Of a stretch of 37,066 bases of DNA, positions 26,536 to 35,385 are shown one piece after another. Position 1 is the first letter of the stretch. Each line of letters starts with the position of its first letter. The DNA is from Pseudacidovorax intermedius (lineage in GTDB: Bacteria > Pseudomonadota > Gammaproteobacteria > Burkholderiales > Burkholderiaceae_C). The stretch is taken from the NCBI RefSeq assembly GCF_001476815.1, contig NZ_LDSL01000079.1, positions 1 to 37,066 of the forward strand, read 5' to 3'. A program made the translations under genes and the position numbers. The notes under the pieces are model-generated. The model had not been told where the DNA came from and did no database searches. It saw only the letters and a list, made by a program, of their open reading frames with translations.

Positions 26536-27879
26536 TCAGGCCTTGGCGGGGAAGGGCGCGGTCTTGGCGTCCAGCACCTGCTCGGGCGCGTCGGCGTCCA
26601 GCACCGTTTCGTTGTCCAGCACCTTCTGCATGCGGCCCTCGTCCAGATCGCCGGTCCACTTGCCGACCACCACCGTGGCCACGGTGTTGCCGATCAGGTT
26701 GGTCAGGGCGCGGGCCTCGCTCATGAAGCGGTCGATGCCCAGGATCAGCGCCAGGCCGGCCACCGGCACGTGGCCCACGGCCGACAGCGTGGCCGCCAGC
26801 ACGATGAAGCCGCTGCCGGTGACGCCGGCGGCGCCCTTGGAGGTCAGCAGCAGCACCAGCAGCAGCGTGACCTGGTGCGTGATGTCCAGCTGGGTGTTGG
26901 TGGCCTGCGCGATGAACACGGCCGCCATGGTCAGGTAGATGGAGGTGCCGTCCAGGTTGAAGGAGTAGCCCGTGGGCACCACCAGGCCGACCGTGGACTT
27001 GCGCACGCCCAGGTTCTCCAGCTTGGCCATGATGCGCGGCAGCGCGGCCTCGGAGCTGCTGGTGCCCAGCACGATCAGCAGTTCTTCCTTGATGTACTTG
27101 ATCAGCTTCCAGATGCCGAAGCCGTGCAGCCGCGCCACGATGGCCAGCACCACGAAGATGAACAGCAGGCAGGTGGCGTAGAAGGTGCCCATCAGGAAGG
27201 CCAGCTGCTTGAGCGAGCCGACGCCGTACTTGCCGATGGTGAAGGCCATGGCGCCGAAGGCACCGATGGGGGCGACCTTCATGATGTAGCCGACGATCAC
27301 GAAGAGCACGTGCGAGGACTTCTCGATCAGGTCGAACACCAGCGTGCCGCGGCCGCCGAAGCGGTGCAGGGCGAAGCCGAACATCACGGCCACCAGCAGC
27401 ACCTGCAACATCTCGCCCTTGGCGAAGGCGTCCACCACGGTGGTGGGGATGATGTTGAGCAGGAAGTCGGTCGTGCTCTGCATCTTGCCCGGGCCGGTGT
27501 AGGCGGCGATGGCCTTGGTGTCCAGCGAGGCGGGGTCGACGTTCATGCCGACGCCGGGCTTGACGACGTTGACGATGATCAGGCCGAGGATCAGCGCCAC
27601 GGTGCTCATGATCTCGAAGTACAGCAGGGCGTAGCCGCCGGTCTTGCCGACCTTCTTCATGTCTTCCATGCCCGCGATGCCGACCACCACGGTGCAGAAG
27701 ATGATCGGCGCGATGATCATCTTGATGAGCTTGATGAAGCCGTCGCCCAGCGGCTTCATGTCGGTGCCGAGCGCGGGATAGAAGTGGCCCAGGAGCACGC
27801 CGATGACGATGGCGACGATGACCTGGAAATAGAGGGACCGGTAAAGCGGCTGGCGGCGGGCGGGTGTCGGGTCTTGCAT
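26536..27879 (-). CDS. dctA: C4-dicarboxylate/proton symporter
   Basis: This inner-membrane protein of 447 residues belongs to the dicarboxylate/amino acid:cation symporter family. It imports succinate, fumarate and malate. Typical segments are [21 protein letters not shown], the serine-rich re-entrant loop [12 protein letters not shown], and [15 protein letters not shown] in the transport core, together with many hydrophobic helices. The ATG at 27879 has AGGAG five bases upstream. A consensus sigma-54 promoter lies 63 bases upstream, in line with control by DctB/DctD encoded just downstream. The homogentisate and gentisate modules both yield fumarate, so co-location is sensible. Confidence 0.96.
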   Translation of the reverse strand: MQDPTPARRQPLYRSLYFQVIVAIVIGVLLGHFYPALGTDMKPLGDGFIKLIKMIIAPIIFCTVVVGIAGMEDMKKVGKTGGYALLYFEIMSTVALILGLIIVNVVKPGVGMNVDPASLDTKAIAAYTGPGKMQSTTDFLLNIIPTTVVDAFAKGEMLQVLLVAVMFGFALHRFGGRGTLVFDLIEKSSHVLFVIVGYIMKVAPIGAFGAMAFTIGKYGVGSLKQLAFLMGTFYATCLLFIFVVLAIVARLHGFGIWKLIKYIKEELLIVLGTSSSEAALPRIMAKLENLGVRKSTVGLVVPTGYSFNLDGTSIYLTMAAVFIAQATNTQLDITHQVTLLLVLLLTSKGAAGVTGSGFIVLAATLSAVGHVPVAGLALILGIDRFMSEARALTNLIGNTVATVVVGKWTGDLDEGRMQKVLDNETVLDADAPEQVLDAKTAPFPAKA

Positions 27880-27941
27880 GCGGGCTCCTGGGGTGTCTCC
27901 GTGGCGGGAATGGGCGCCATCGTTGGCGGCCGCTTCTTAGC

Positions 27942-27956
27942 GCAAGGAGGGTGCCA
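27942..27956 (-). promoter_or_regulatory. Sigma-54 promoter of dctA
   Basis: On the minus strand the site reads TGGCACCCTCCTTGC. It has the GG and GC elements 10 bases apart and matches the TGGCAC-N5-TTGC consensus exactly. Transcription should start near 27930, giving a leader of about 50 bases. The AT-rich run at 27975-28010 just upstream would suit IHF bending. Confidence 0.85.
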
Positions 27957-28057
27957 GCCCGGACGGGCCGCGGAGGCAATGCAAGTTGTTGTTTTTGAAG
28001 GTCTTTTTCCAGGCCATCGGCTCGTGGTTCGGCCGCTGCCGGACTGGCCGCGGCAGG

Positions 28058-28079
28058 GGCGTCCGGCGCGCCGGACGCC
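28058..28079. promoter_or_regulatory. 22-bp perfect palindrome upstream of dctA, possible DctD enhancer or thioesterase terminator
   Basis: A GGCGTCCGGCG half-site is followed by its exact complement with no spacer. The centre is about 139 bases upstream of the predicted dctA start, which is right for an enhancer of a sigma-54 activator. It is also 36 bases after the stop of the thioesterase gene, but lacks a U-tract on the minus strand. Confidence 0.45.
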
Positions 28080-28114
28080 ATGTCCCGGGAAAACCCTAGG
28101 GGCTCGGCGGCCGC

Positions 28115-28594
28115 TCAGTCCGCCGAACCGCTCAGGCTGGGCGCCGGCGCGTGGCTCACCTGCCGCGCCGCTTCCAGGTGGGCGCGGGCGCGTTCGGCCA
28201 GGGCGATCTCGCCCGGCGTGGCCGGCTGGAAGGAATCCACCACCAGCGGCCGGCCATGCGAATCGACCGCCACGAAGACGATCAGGCATTCGGTGGTGCG
28301 CACCATCTGCCCGCCCTTGAGGTCGCCGCTGCGCACCTCCACCGAGATGTTCATGCTGGTCTTGCCGGTGTAGGCCATGCGCGCCTCCACCTCGACCAGG
28401 TCGCCGATCATGATCGGCCGGTGAAAGCGGATGCTGCCGATGAAGACGGTGACGCAGTAGTTGTGCGACCAGCCGGTGGCGCAGGCATAGCCGGCCTCGT
28501 CGATCCACTTCATCACTGTGCCGCCGTGCACCTTGCCGCCGAAGTTGACGGTGCTGGGTTCGGCCAGGAAGCGCAGGACGATGGAGGAGGACAT
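28115..28594 (-). CDS. Acyl-CoA thioesterase (hotdog fold, YciA-like)
   Basis: This protein of 159 residues carries the single hotdog domain of the YciA/BFIT group. NFGGKVHGGTVMKWIDEAGYACA contains the helix with the catalytic Asp, and SIRFHRPIMIGDLVEVEARMAYTGKTSMNI covers the beta-sheet. It should hydrolyse short- or medium-chain acyl-CoA esters in the cytosol. It starts with ATG 28594 and has only a weak ribosome site. It lies 36 bases downstream of the LysR stop on the same strand, so the two may share a transcript. No link to the neighbouring catabolic genes is evident. Confidence 0.88.
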   Translation of the reverse strand: MSSSIVLRFLAEPSTVNFGGKVHGGTVMKWIDEAGYACATGWSHNYCVTVFIGSIRFHRPIMIGDLVEVEARMAYTGKTSMNISVEVRSGDLKGGQMVRTTECLIVFVAVDSHGRPLVVDSFQPATPGEIALAERARAHLEAARQVSHAPAPSLSGSAD

Positions 28595-28630
28595 GGCGGC
28601 GAGTCTCGAAGGTGACAGTGGGGAGGCGCA

Positions 28631-29539
28631 TTATCCCGGCGCACCGCCGCCGCCGAACAGCTCGGCCAGCGTGCGCCGCAGCCAGGCATTGCCGTCGTCG
28701 GCATGGAAGCGCGCATGCCAGTGCTGCTTGACCGCATAGGCCGGCAGGGCGAAGGGCGGCTCGATGATGCGCACCGGCTCCTGCGTGGCCAGGATCTGGC
28801 CCAGCACGCGCGGCACGATCACCACCAGCTCGGTCTGCGCCACGATGCGCGCCACGCCCAAAAAGCTCGACAGCCGCACCGCCACCTTGCGCTCGATGCC
28901 GGCGCGGGCGATGGTCTTGTCGACGATGGCATGGCCGGTGCCCGACGAGGCGATGACCGCATGCGGCTCGGCCGCGAAGGCCTTGCGGGTGAGCTTGCTG
29001 CCGATGCGCGGATGGTCCTTGGCCACCAGGCAGACGAAGTTCTGGCGGAAGAGCGTCTGGCCGTAGAAGCCGGCCTCCAGCTGCGGCATGAAGCCCACGG
29101 CCAGGTCGACCTCGCCGTCCTCCAGCCGGCGGGCGCTGGCGGCGGAGACGATCTCGGTCTCCACCTGCACGCCGGGCGCCTCGCGGCCCAGGTGGTCCAG
29201 CAGGCGCGGCAGCAGCACCACCTCGCTGATGTCGGTCAGGCAGATGCGGAAGCGCCGCGTCGCCGTTGCCGGGTCGAAGGCCGCGCGGCTGGCGCGGGCC
29301 TGCTCGATCTGCGCCAGCGCCTCGCGCAGGGCGGGCTGGATCTTCTGCGCATGCGGCGTGGGCTGCATGCCCAGGGCCGTGCGCTCGAACAGCCGGTCGT
29401 CGAAATGCGCGCGCAGCTTGTTGAGCGCGGTGCTGGCCGCCGCCTGCGCGATGCCCAGGCGCTCCGCCGCCTTGGAGACGCTGGCGGTCTGCCAGACTTC
29501 GTCGAACACCTTGAGCCATTCCAGGTCCAGCTTGGACAT
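28631..29539 (-). CDS. LysR-family transcriptional regulator, probable gentisate pathway regulator
   Basis: This protein of 302 residues has an N-terminal winged helix (EVWQTASVSKAAERLGIAQAAASTALNKLR, written here in two parts: EVWQTASVSKAAERLG and IAQAAASTALNKLR) and a LysR substrate-binding domain. The pattern resembles the NahR/NagR/DntR branch, which answers aromatic acids. It is divergent from the 3-hydroxybenzoate monooxygenase gene across a 124-base gap with several palindromes, the standard layout for a LysR regulator and its target. The ATG at 29539 precedes MSKLDLEWLKVF. The effector is probably 3-hydroxybenzoate or gentisate, by inference. Confidence 0.9.
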   Translation of the reverse strand: MSKLDLEWLKVFDEVWQTASVSKAAERLGIAQAAASTALNKLRAHFDDRLFERTALGMQPTPHAQKIQPALREALAQIEQARASRAAFDPATATRRFRICLTDISEVVLLPRLLDHLGREAPGVQVETEIVSAASARRLEDGEVDLAVGFMPQLEAGFYGQTLFRQNFVCLVAKDHPRIGSKLTRKAFAAEPHAVIASSGTGHAIVDKTIARAGIERKVAVRLSSFLGVARIVAQTELVVIVPRVLGQILATQEPVRIIEPPFALPAYAVKQHWHARFHADDGNAWLRRTLAELFGGGGAPG

Positions 29540-29547
29540 GCGCGAAT

Positions 29548-29644
29548 CCCCACTATCGAAAAACGCGATGCCGAGTATCCGCCACAGTGCTTGAAGCAAT
29601 AGTGGGGGCTGCCAACAATCCGCAGCATTGACAGGCATCAATGC
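29548..29644. promoter_or_regulatory. LysR/monooxygenase divergent control region
   Basis: There are three inverted repeats in 97 bases. CCCCACTAT (29548-29556) pairs with ATAGTGGGG (29599-29607). TGCTT-g-AAGCA (29588-29598) is a LysR-box-like palindrome. GCATTGA-N6-TCAATGC spans 29625-29644. These are candidate regulator contact sites. No clear sigma-70 pair was assigned. Confidence 0.5.
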
Positions 29645-29663
29645 AGAACAGCCGGAGACAGGC

Positions 29664-30893
29664 ATGGCATCCCCCGCATCCCCACGCGCATCCGTTTCTT
29701 CCTCGTCCACGCTGCCGGTGCTGGTGGCCGGCGGCGGCATCGGCGGCATTGCCGCCGCGCTGGCGCTGGTGCGCCGCGGCTTCGACGTGATGGTGCTGGA
29801 GCAGGCTGGGCAGCTGGGCGAGATCGGCGCTGGCATCCAACTGGGGCCCAATGCCTTCGCGGCCTTCGACGCGCTGGGCATCGGCGAGATCGCCCGGGCC
29901 CGTGCCGTCTACACCGACGAGATGGTGATGCACGACGCGCTGGACGAGACGCTGGTGGGCCGCATTCCCACCGGCGAGGCCTTCCGCCAGCGCTTCGGCA
30001 ATCCCTATGCCGTGATCCACCGCGCCGACGTGCACGGCTCGCTGCTGGAGGGCGCCCGCGCCACCGGCCGCATCGAAATCGCCACCGCCACGCAGGTGCA
30101 GCGCGTGGCGCAGGACGACGAGGGCGTGACCGTGGTCAGCAGCGACGGCCGCAGTTTTCGCGGCTGCGCGCTGATCGGCGCGGACGGCGTGAAGTCCGCC
30201 GTGCGACGCCAGTACGTGGGCGACGAGGCCCGCGTGTCGGGCCACGTGGTCTACCGCGCCGTGGTGGACCGCGCCGACTTTCCGCCCGACCTGCAATGGA
30301 ACGCCGCCAGCATCTGGGTGGGGCCCAACTGCCACCTGGTTCACTACCCGCTGCGCGGCGGCGAGCAGTACAACGTGGTCGTCACCTTCCACAGCCGCGA
30401 GCAGGAGGAGTGGAGCGTGCGCGAGGGCAGCCGCGAGGAGGTGCAGAGCTACTTCGAGGGCATCTGCGCCCGCGCCCGCCAGCTGATCGACCTGCCCCGC
30501 GACTGGAAGCGCTGGGCCACCGCCGACCGCGAGCCCATCGGGCAGTGGGTCTTCGGCCGCGCGGCCCTGCTGGGCGATGCCGCCCATCCCACACTGCAGT
30601 ACCTGGCGCAGGGCGCCTGCATGGCGATGGAAGACGCCGTGACACTGGGCGAGGCCCTGCGCGTGCACGACGGCCAGTGGGACAAGGCCTTCGCCCTCTA
30701 CCAGCGCTCGCGCGTGGCCCGCACCGCCCGCGTGGTGCTGTCGGCACGCGAGATGGGCCGCATCTTCCACGCCAAGGGCGTGGAGCGCCTGGTGCGCAAC
30801 GACCTGTGGAAGGGCCGCTCGCCGGAGCGCTTCTACGACGCGATGGAGTGGCTGTACGGCTGGACCGCCGCCACCTGCTTGTCTGCCGATTGA
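29664..30893 (+). CDS. 3-Hydroxybenzoate 6-monooxygenase (FAD-dependent)
   Basis: This group A flavoprotein hydroxylase of 409 residues has a dinucleotide motif [19 protein letters not shown] near residue 22, a DG motif [13 protein letters not shown], and the FAD-binding [22 protein letters not shown]. The last segment is characteristic of enzymes that convert 3-hydroxybenzoate to gentisate with NADH and O2 (NagX and related proteins). A salicylate hydroxylase is the main alternative; the gentisate enzymes downstream favour the first. The ATG at 29664 has GGAG six bases upstream; an ATG at 29628 in frame lacks one. Confidence 0.85.
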   Translation: MASPASPRASVSSSSTLPVLVAGGGIGGIAAALALVRRGFDVMVLEQAGQLGEIGAGIQLGPNAFAAFDALGIGEIARARAVYTDEMVMHDALDETLVGRIPTGEAFRQRFGNPYAVIHRADVHGSLLEGARATGRIEIATATQVQRVAQDDEGVTVVSSDGRSFRGCALIGADGVKSAVRRQYVGDEARVSGHVVYRAVVDRADFPPDLQWNAASIWVGPNCHLVHYPLRGGEQYNVVVTFHSREQEEWSVREGSREEVQSYFEGICARARQLIDLPRDWKRWATADREPIGQWVFGRAALLGDAAHPTLQYLAQGACMAMEDAVTLGEALRVHDGQWDKAFALYQRSRVARTARVVLSAREMGRIFHAKGVERLVRNDLWKGRSPERFYDAMEWLYGWTAATCLSAD

Positions 30894-30928
30894 CGGCAGC
30901 GTCTTCGTTCGCACCGGGTCACCCCACA

Positions 30929-30955
30929 CCGTTCGCGCTGAGCCTGTCGAAGCGC
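30929..30955. repeat. Repeat A copy 2 (inverted)
   Basis: GTTCGCGCTGAGCCTGTCGA is the reverse complement of the repeat A core with one change. It lies in the 101-base gap between the monooxygenase and fumarylpyruvate hydrolase genes. Confidence 0.7.
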
Positions 30956-30994
30956 CGCCCCCACCTCTTCACCCGACCAACCGCCCAACCACCC

Positions 30995-31696
30995 ATGACC
31001 GACTACCTCTGGACCCCACCCCCCGTCGCCTCGCTGCCCGTGCGCGGCGACAGCCGCCGCCTGCCGGTCAACCGCCTCTTCTTCGTCGGCCGCAACTACC
31101 ACGCCCATGCGGTGGAGATGGGCCGCCCGGTCGACAAGTCGGTGGAGCAGCCCTTCTACTTCACCAAGGCCCCGTCCACGCTGGTCGAGTCCGGCGCCAC
31201 CGTGGCCTATCCGCCCGGCACGCAGAACTTCCATTTCGAGATGGAACTGGTCGTCGTCATCGGCGCCGCGGGCTTCCGCGTGCCGCGCGACGACGCCGGC
31301 CGCCTCGTCTACGGCTATGCCTGCGGCCTGGACATGACCCGCCGCGACCTGCAGCTGGTGGCGCGCGACAAGGGCCGGCCCTGGGACCTGGGCAAGGACG
31401 TCGAGCAGTCCTCCGTCTGCTCCGAGGTCGTGCCGATGGCCGGCACCGTGCTGTCGCAGGGCGAGATCGCGCTGCAGGTCAATGGCGAGACGAAGCAGAA
31501 GTCCGACCTCGACAAGCTGATCTGGAACATCCCCGAGCTGATCGAGGACCTGTCGAAGTACTACCACCTGCAGCCCGGCGACCTGATCTACACCGGCACG
31601 CCCGAAGGTGTGGGTCCGGTCCAGAGCGGCGACCGCATCACGGGCAACGTGCAGGGCGTGGGCGAGATCGCCCTGTCCATCGGCCCCGCGGCATGA
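30995..31696 (+). CDS. Fumarylpyruvate hydrolase
   Basis: This FAH-family enzyme of 233 residues splits fumarylpyruvate into fumarate and pyruvate. The metal-binding acidic residues lie in [13 protein letters not shown] and [28 protein letters not shown] and [12 protein letters not shown] match the NagK-type branch, and the length is typical. The ATG at 30995 has no visible ribosome site. The gap to the monooxygenase contains repeat A, so an internal promoter or read-through is needed. It lies between the monooxygenase and dioxygenase genes of the gentisate route; maleylpyruvate isomerase is not in the window. Confidence 0.9.
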   Translation: MTDYLWTPPPVASLPVRGDSRRLPVNRLFFVGRNYHAHAVEMGRPVDKSVEQPFYFTKAPSTLVESGATVAYPPGTQNFHFEMELVVVIGAAGFRVPRDDAGRLVYGYACGLDMTRRDLQLVARDKGRPWDLGKDVEQSSVCSEVVPMAGTVLSQGEIALQVNGETKQKSDLDKLIWNIPELIEDLSKYYHLQPGDLIYTGTPEGVGPVQSGDRITGNVQGVGEIALSIGPAA

Positions 31697-31758
31697 TGGC
31701 GGCCGGCGCGCACTGACTGCCCCAACCCGGCGCAAACCCGACAGGAGACACGCATTCC

Positions 31759-32901
31759 ATGGCTGCCGTGATCGACACCCTTCCCTCCCCCGTACGGCTG
31801 CAGGCCGTGGCCGCCCCCGGCCAGCCCGAGCCCACGTCCGCCCTGAGCCAGCTCTACCGCGGCTTCGAGGAGGAGCTGCTGGTGCCCCTGTGGACGCAAA
31901 TCGGCAGCCTGATGCCGCCGCATCCGCGCAGCAAGGCGGCGCCGCACCTGTGGCGCTGGGCGCGGCTCAAGCAACTGGCGGCCGAGGCCGGCAACCTGGT
32001 GCCGGTGGGGCGCGGCGGCGAGCGCCGGGCCATCGCCCTGGCCAACCCGGCACTGGGCGGCCAGCCCTATGCCACGCCCACGCTGTGGGCCGCCATCCAG
32101 TACCTGATGCCGGGCGAGCATGCGCCCGAGCACCGCCACACGCAGAACGCCTTCCGCTTCGTGGTCGAGGGCGAAGGCGTGTGGACCGTGGTCAACGGCG
32201 ATGCGGTGCGCATGGCGCGCGGCGACTTCCTGCCACAGGCGGCCTGGAACTTCCATGCCCACCACAACGCCGCCACCGAACCCATGGCCTGGATCGACGG
32301 GCTGGACATTCCCTTCGCCTACTACACCGAGTCGCAGTTCTTCGAGCATGGCCGCGAGCAGCTGAGCGAGGCCGAATGCGGCACGCCCGCGCGCTCGCGC
32401 TCCGAGCGGCTATGGGCCCATCCGGGCCTGCGGCCCCTTTCGCAGGAAGCCGACACGCCCGCCACCCCGCTGCTGGCCTACCGCTGGGCCGACACCGACC
32501 GCGCCCTGGCCGACCAGCTCGAACTGGAAGACGAAGGCCACCCCGGCGTGCTCAGCCCCGGCCATGCGGCCGTGCGCTTCACCCACCCGGGCACGGGCCG
32601 CGACGTGCTGCCCACGATGCGCTGCGAGATGCACCGCGTGCGCGCCGGCGGCCGCACGCGCACTTGGCGCGAAGTCGGCGGCTCGGTGTACCAGGTCTTC
32701 GACGGTACCGGCAGCGTGACGGTGGGCGACAAGGCCTGGCGCGTGCAGCGCGGCGACCTCTTCGTCGTGCCCTCCTGGCAGCCCTTCTCGGCCACGTGCG
32801 ATGCGCACGCCGCCTCGCTCGACCTGTTCCGCTTCGGCGATGCGCCGATCTTCGAGGCGCTGAACCAGTACCGCATGCAGGTCGACGACCTGGCCGTCTG
32901 A
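31759..32901 (+). CDS. Gentisate 1,2-dioxygenase
   Basis: This bicupin Fe(II) dioxygenase of 380 residues cleaves gentisate to maleylpyruvate. The N-terminal cupin has the iron ligands in EHRHTQNAFRF (His125, His127) and a later His in the WNFHAHHN segment. WIDGLDIPFAYY is conserved in the family. The second cupin (residues ~270-370) lacks the metal set, as is usual. The ATG at 31759 has AGGAGA at 31742-31747. It lies 62 bases after the hydrolase gene and is probably co-transcribed with it. Repeat A copy 3 follows. Confidence 0.93.
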   Translation: MAAVIDTLPSPVRLQAVAAPGQPEPTSALSQLYRGFEEELLVPLWTQIGSLMPPHPRSKAAPHLWRWARLKQLAAEAGNLVPVGRGGERRAIALANPALGGQPYATPTLWAAIQYLMPGEHAPEHRHTQNAFRFVVEGEGVWTVVNGDAVRMARGDFLPQAAWNFHAHHNAATEPMAWIDGLDIPFAYYTESQFFEHGREQLSEAECGTPARSRSERLWAHPGLRPLSQEADTPATPLLAYRWADTDRALADQLELEDEGHPGVLSPGHAAVRFTHPGTGRDVLPTMRCEMHRVRAGGRTRTWREVGGSVYQVFDGTGSVTVGDKAWRVQRGDLFVVPSWQPFSATCDAHAASLDLFRFGDAPIFEALNQYRMQVDDLAV

Positions 32902-32943
32902 GCGCCAGGCTCTTCAGGCAGAACGTCGACCCGCGCCTGCCCC

Positions 32944-32973
32944 CGGCTTCGACAGGCTCAGCCCGAACGGTCG
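32944..32973. repeat. Repeat A copy 3
   Basis: This copy is identical to copy 1 over CGGCTTCGACAGGCTCAGCC and the following CGAACGGTCG. It lies between the gentisate dioxygenase and the next Bug gene. Confidence 0.8.
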
Positions 32974-33050
32974 GGGGTCGACAGACCGCATGGCGCCTGC
33001 GCCGGCCCTAACCCGCTTTCCCATTCCCGCCAACAACACCGGAGACATCC

Positions 33051-34022
33051 TTGAAATTCCTTCTCCCCGCCCTGGCCGCCGCTTTCGCTGCCTCAACGAC
33101 CTTCGCCCAGACCGCCACCGACTACCCCACCAAGCCGGTGACCATCGTCACGCCCTTCGCGGCCGGCAGCGGCCCAGACGCCGTGCTGCGCCTGGTCAGC
33201 GACAAGCTGGGCAAGCTGTGGAACCAGCGCGTGACCATCGACAACAAGCCCGGCGGCGGCGGCTTCATCGCCATCGACGCGGCCCGCCGGGCACAGCCCG
33301 ACGGCTACACCCTGATCCAGTTCGACAGCGAGCACTTGGCCGCGCTGCCGCACCTGTACAAGACGCGCCACTTCGTGACGCTGCAGCACTTCGACCCGGT
33401 GGCCGCGCTGTTCCGCACGCCCTTCTTCGTGGCGGTCAGCAGCGAGTCGAAGTGGAAATCGATGGCCGACCTGATCGCCGAGGCCAAGGTGAAGCCCGGG
33501 CAGATCACCTACGGCTCCTGGGGCGTGGGCAGCCCCGGCCACCTGGGCGGCCAGCAGCTGGACGCGCTGACCGGCACGCAGATGAACCATGCGCCCTACC
33601 GCGAGGTGTCGCAGCTGTATGCCAACGTGGGCACGGGCGAAGTGCCGTGGGCCTTCGCCAGCATCCCGTCCAGCCAGGGCATCTACAGGGCCGGCAAGCT
33701 CAAGTATCTGGCCGTGGCCGCGAAGAAGCGCGTGCCCCAGATGCCCGACGTGCCCACCATGGCCGAGTCGGGCGGACCAGCCGAGCTGGAGGTCAATTCC
33801 TTCGTGTCGCTGCTGGCGCCCAAGGGCGTGCCGGACGCCATCAAGAAGAAGATCAACGCCGACGTCGCCAAGGTGATCGCCGATCCCGAGATCCGCGCCC
33901 GCTTCGACACCTTCGCCTTCGAGCCGCTCGCCTGGTCGCCGGAGGAGATCGCACGGCAGGCCGAGATCAAGTCCAAGGTGTACGGCGAGCTGGTGCGGCG
34001 CGGGAACATCAGCCTGGATTGA
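33051..34022 (+). CDS. Bug-type substrate-binding protein (copy 6)
   Basis: This protein of 323 residues has a short signal peptide (FLLPALAAAFAASTTFA) and a Bug domain with PFAAGSGPDAVLRLV and YGSWGVGSPGHLGGQQL. The start is TTG at 33051 with GGAGA at 33041-33045; no ATG is available. The first loop (GSGPD in place of the usual GGxxD) and PYREVSQLYANV in place of PYKG are different from the other copies, so it probably binds a different ligand. It follows the gentisate module, and an aromatic acid ligand is plausible but not shown. Confidence 0.9.
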   Translation: MKFLLPALAAAFAASTTFAQTATDYPTKPVTIVTPFAAGSGPDAVLRLVSDKLGKLWNQRVTIDNKPGGGGFIAIDAARRAQPDGYTLIQFDSEHLAALPHLYKTRHFVTLQHFDPVAALFRTPFFVAVSSESKWKSMADLIAEAKVKPGQITYGSWGVGSPGHLGGQQLDALTGTQMNHAPYREVSQLYANVGTGEVPWAFASIPSSQGIYRAGKLKYLAVAAKKRVPQMPDVPTMAESGGPAELEVNSFVSLLAPKGVPDAIKKKINADVAKVIADPEIRARFDTFAFEPLAWSPEEIARQAEIKSKVYGELVRRGNISLD

Positions 34023-34094
34023 GTTGGCGAGCAAGCGCCGCGCAAGCCCCCTAGACTCGGCGCCTCCCTCCCTTTCCGGCACCTGACCGATCCC

Positions 34095-35075
34095 ATGTCG
34101 ATTGCACGCAGAACCCTTCTCGCCACCGCCTGCGCCCTGCTGGCCGCCGGCAGCGCGCAGGCCCAGAGCGCCAGCCCCGGCGGCGCCTGGCCCACCAAGC
34201 CGATCCGCCTGGTGGTGGGCTTTCCGGGCGGCTCCACGCCCGACATTGCCGCCCGCGTGCTCGCCGAGCCGCTGGCCCGGGCCCTGGGCCAGCCGGTGGT
34301 GGTGGACAACAAGCCGGGCGCGTCCGGCAACATCGCGGCCGACACCGTGGCCAAGGCCACCGACGACCACACCCTGGGCATCGTCATCAACGGCAACCTC
34401 ACGTCGTCGAAGATGCTCTATGCCAAGCTGCCCTACGACCCGGCCAAGGACTTCAGCTACCTGTCGCTGATCGCCACCGCGCCGCTGGTGCTGGTGGCCA
34501 GCAACGACATTCCCACGGGCAAGGACTTCCTGGCCGCGGCGCACGCCTCCGGCACGAAGTGGAACTACGGCTCGGTGGGCGTGGGCTCGGTCGGCCACCT
34601 GGGCATGGAACTGCTCAAGAACCGCATCCCCGGCATGGACGCCACGCACGTGCCCTACGCCGGCAATCCGCAGGTGGTGACCGCCATGATCGGCGGCCAG
34701 GTGCAGCTGGCCCTGGTGCCCCCGGCCATCGCCATTCCGCAGGTCAAGGCTGGCAAGCTCAAAGCCATCGGCCTGACCAGCGGCCGCAGCACCCTGGCGC
34801 CGGAGTACGCGCCCCTGGCCGACCTGGGCGTGCGCGACTTCAACCTGGAGGTCTGGACCGCCCTGCTCGGCCCCGCCAGCCTGTCGCCCGCCGCCAAGGC
34901 GCGCATCACCCAGGAAATCGCCACGATCATGAAGAACCCCGAGGTGCGCCAGCAGCTCTTCGACAAGGGCTGGCAGCCGGTCGGCACCTCGCCCGAGGGC
35001 ATGCGCCTGCGCGTGCAGGACGAGGCGGCGATCATGAGCAGGATCATTCAGGCGCGGGGGATCAAGCTGCAGTGA
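34095..35075 (+). CDS. Bug-type substrate-binding protein (copy 7)
   Basis: This protein of 326 residues has a signal peptide (ARRTLLATACALLAAGSAQA) and Bug signatures GFPGGSTPDIAARVL and YGSVGVGSVGHLGMELL. The ATG at 34095 lies 72 bases after the stop of the preceding Bug gene. A CTAGACT at 34051-34057 could be a -10 region, but no matching -35 was found. It closes the gentisate-linked cluster before the toxin-antitoxin pair. The ligand is unknown. Confidence 0.91.
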   Translation: MSIARRTLLATACALLAAGSAQAQSASPGGAWPTKPIRLVVGFPGGSTPDIAARVLAEPLARALGQPVVVDNKPGASGNIAADTVAKATDDHTLGIVINGNLTSSKMLYAKLPYDPAKDFSYLSLIATAPLVLVASNDIPTGKDFLAAAHASGTKWNYGSVGVGSVGHLGMELLKNRIPGMDATHVPYAGNPQVVTAMIGGQVQLALVPPAIAIPQVKAGKLKAIGLTSGRSTLAPEYAPLADLGVRDFNLEVWTALLGPASLSPAAKARITQEIATIMKNPEVRQQLFDKGWQPVGTSPEGMRLRVQDEAAIMSRIIQARGIKLQ

Positions 35076-35083
35076 ACGGCGCC

Positions 35084-35114
35084 TTGGCAGGGATTTCTTG
35101 CCAATTTTTGCCAA
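35084..35114. promoter_or_regulatory. Phased repeats upstream of the toxin-antitoxin pair, likely operator
   Basis: TTGCCAA occurs at 35098-35104 and 35108-35114, exactly 10 bases apart, and the inverted half TTGGCA lies at 35084-35089. One-turn phasing suits a ribbon-helix-helix antitoxin that binds as stacked dimers. Confidence 0.6.
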
Positions 35115-35133
35115 AGCATGCAGAGTACGCCGC

Positions 35134-35385
35134 ATGAGCACCATGAACATCTCCCTGCCCGACAGCCTCAAGGCCTTTGTGGATGCGCAGGTCGGGGAAC
35201 GCGGCTTCGGCACCAGCAGCGAGTACGTGCGCGAACTGATCCGCCGCGATCAGGAGCGGATGCGACTGCGCGCTCTGCTGCTGGCCGGTGCGGAATCGGC
35301 GCCCGGCGAGGTGGTCACGCCCGCCTATTTCGATCGCCTGCGCGTGCGGGCGGGTGGCAAGAACAAGGCCGCTCGCGTCCGATGA
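35134..35385 (+). CDS. ParD-family antitoxin
   Basis: This protein of 83 residues has the N-terminal ribbon-helix-helix MNISLPDSLKAFVDAQVGERGFGTSSEYV (strand MNISLP, then two helices), followed by a basic C-terminal tail that would wrap the toxin. The ATG at 35134 gives the usual ParD N-terminus; the frame is open further up only with a TTG at 35098, which overlaps the phased repeats. Its stop overlaps the toxin start as ATGA. It should neutralise the toxin and repress the operon through the repeats. Confidence 0.92.
   Translation: MSTMNISLPDSLKAFVDAQVGERGFGTSSEYVRELIRRDQERMRLRALLLAGAESAPGEVVTPAYFDRLRVRAGGKNKAARVR

Noticed and set aside
34024-34057. Possible promoter for the Bug gene at 34095 (TTGGCG and TAGACT)
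   Set aside because: The spacing is 22 bases, too long for a normal sigma-70 promoter.
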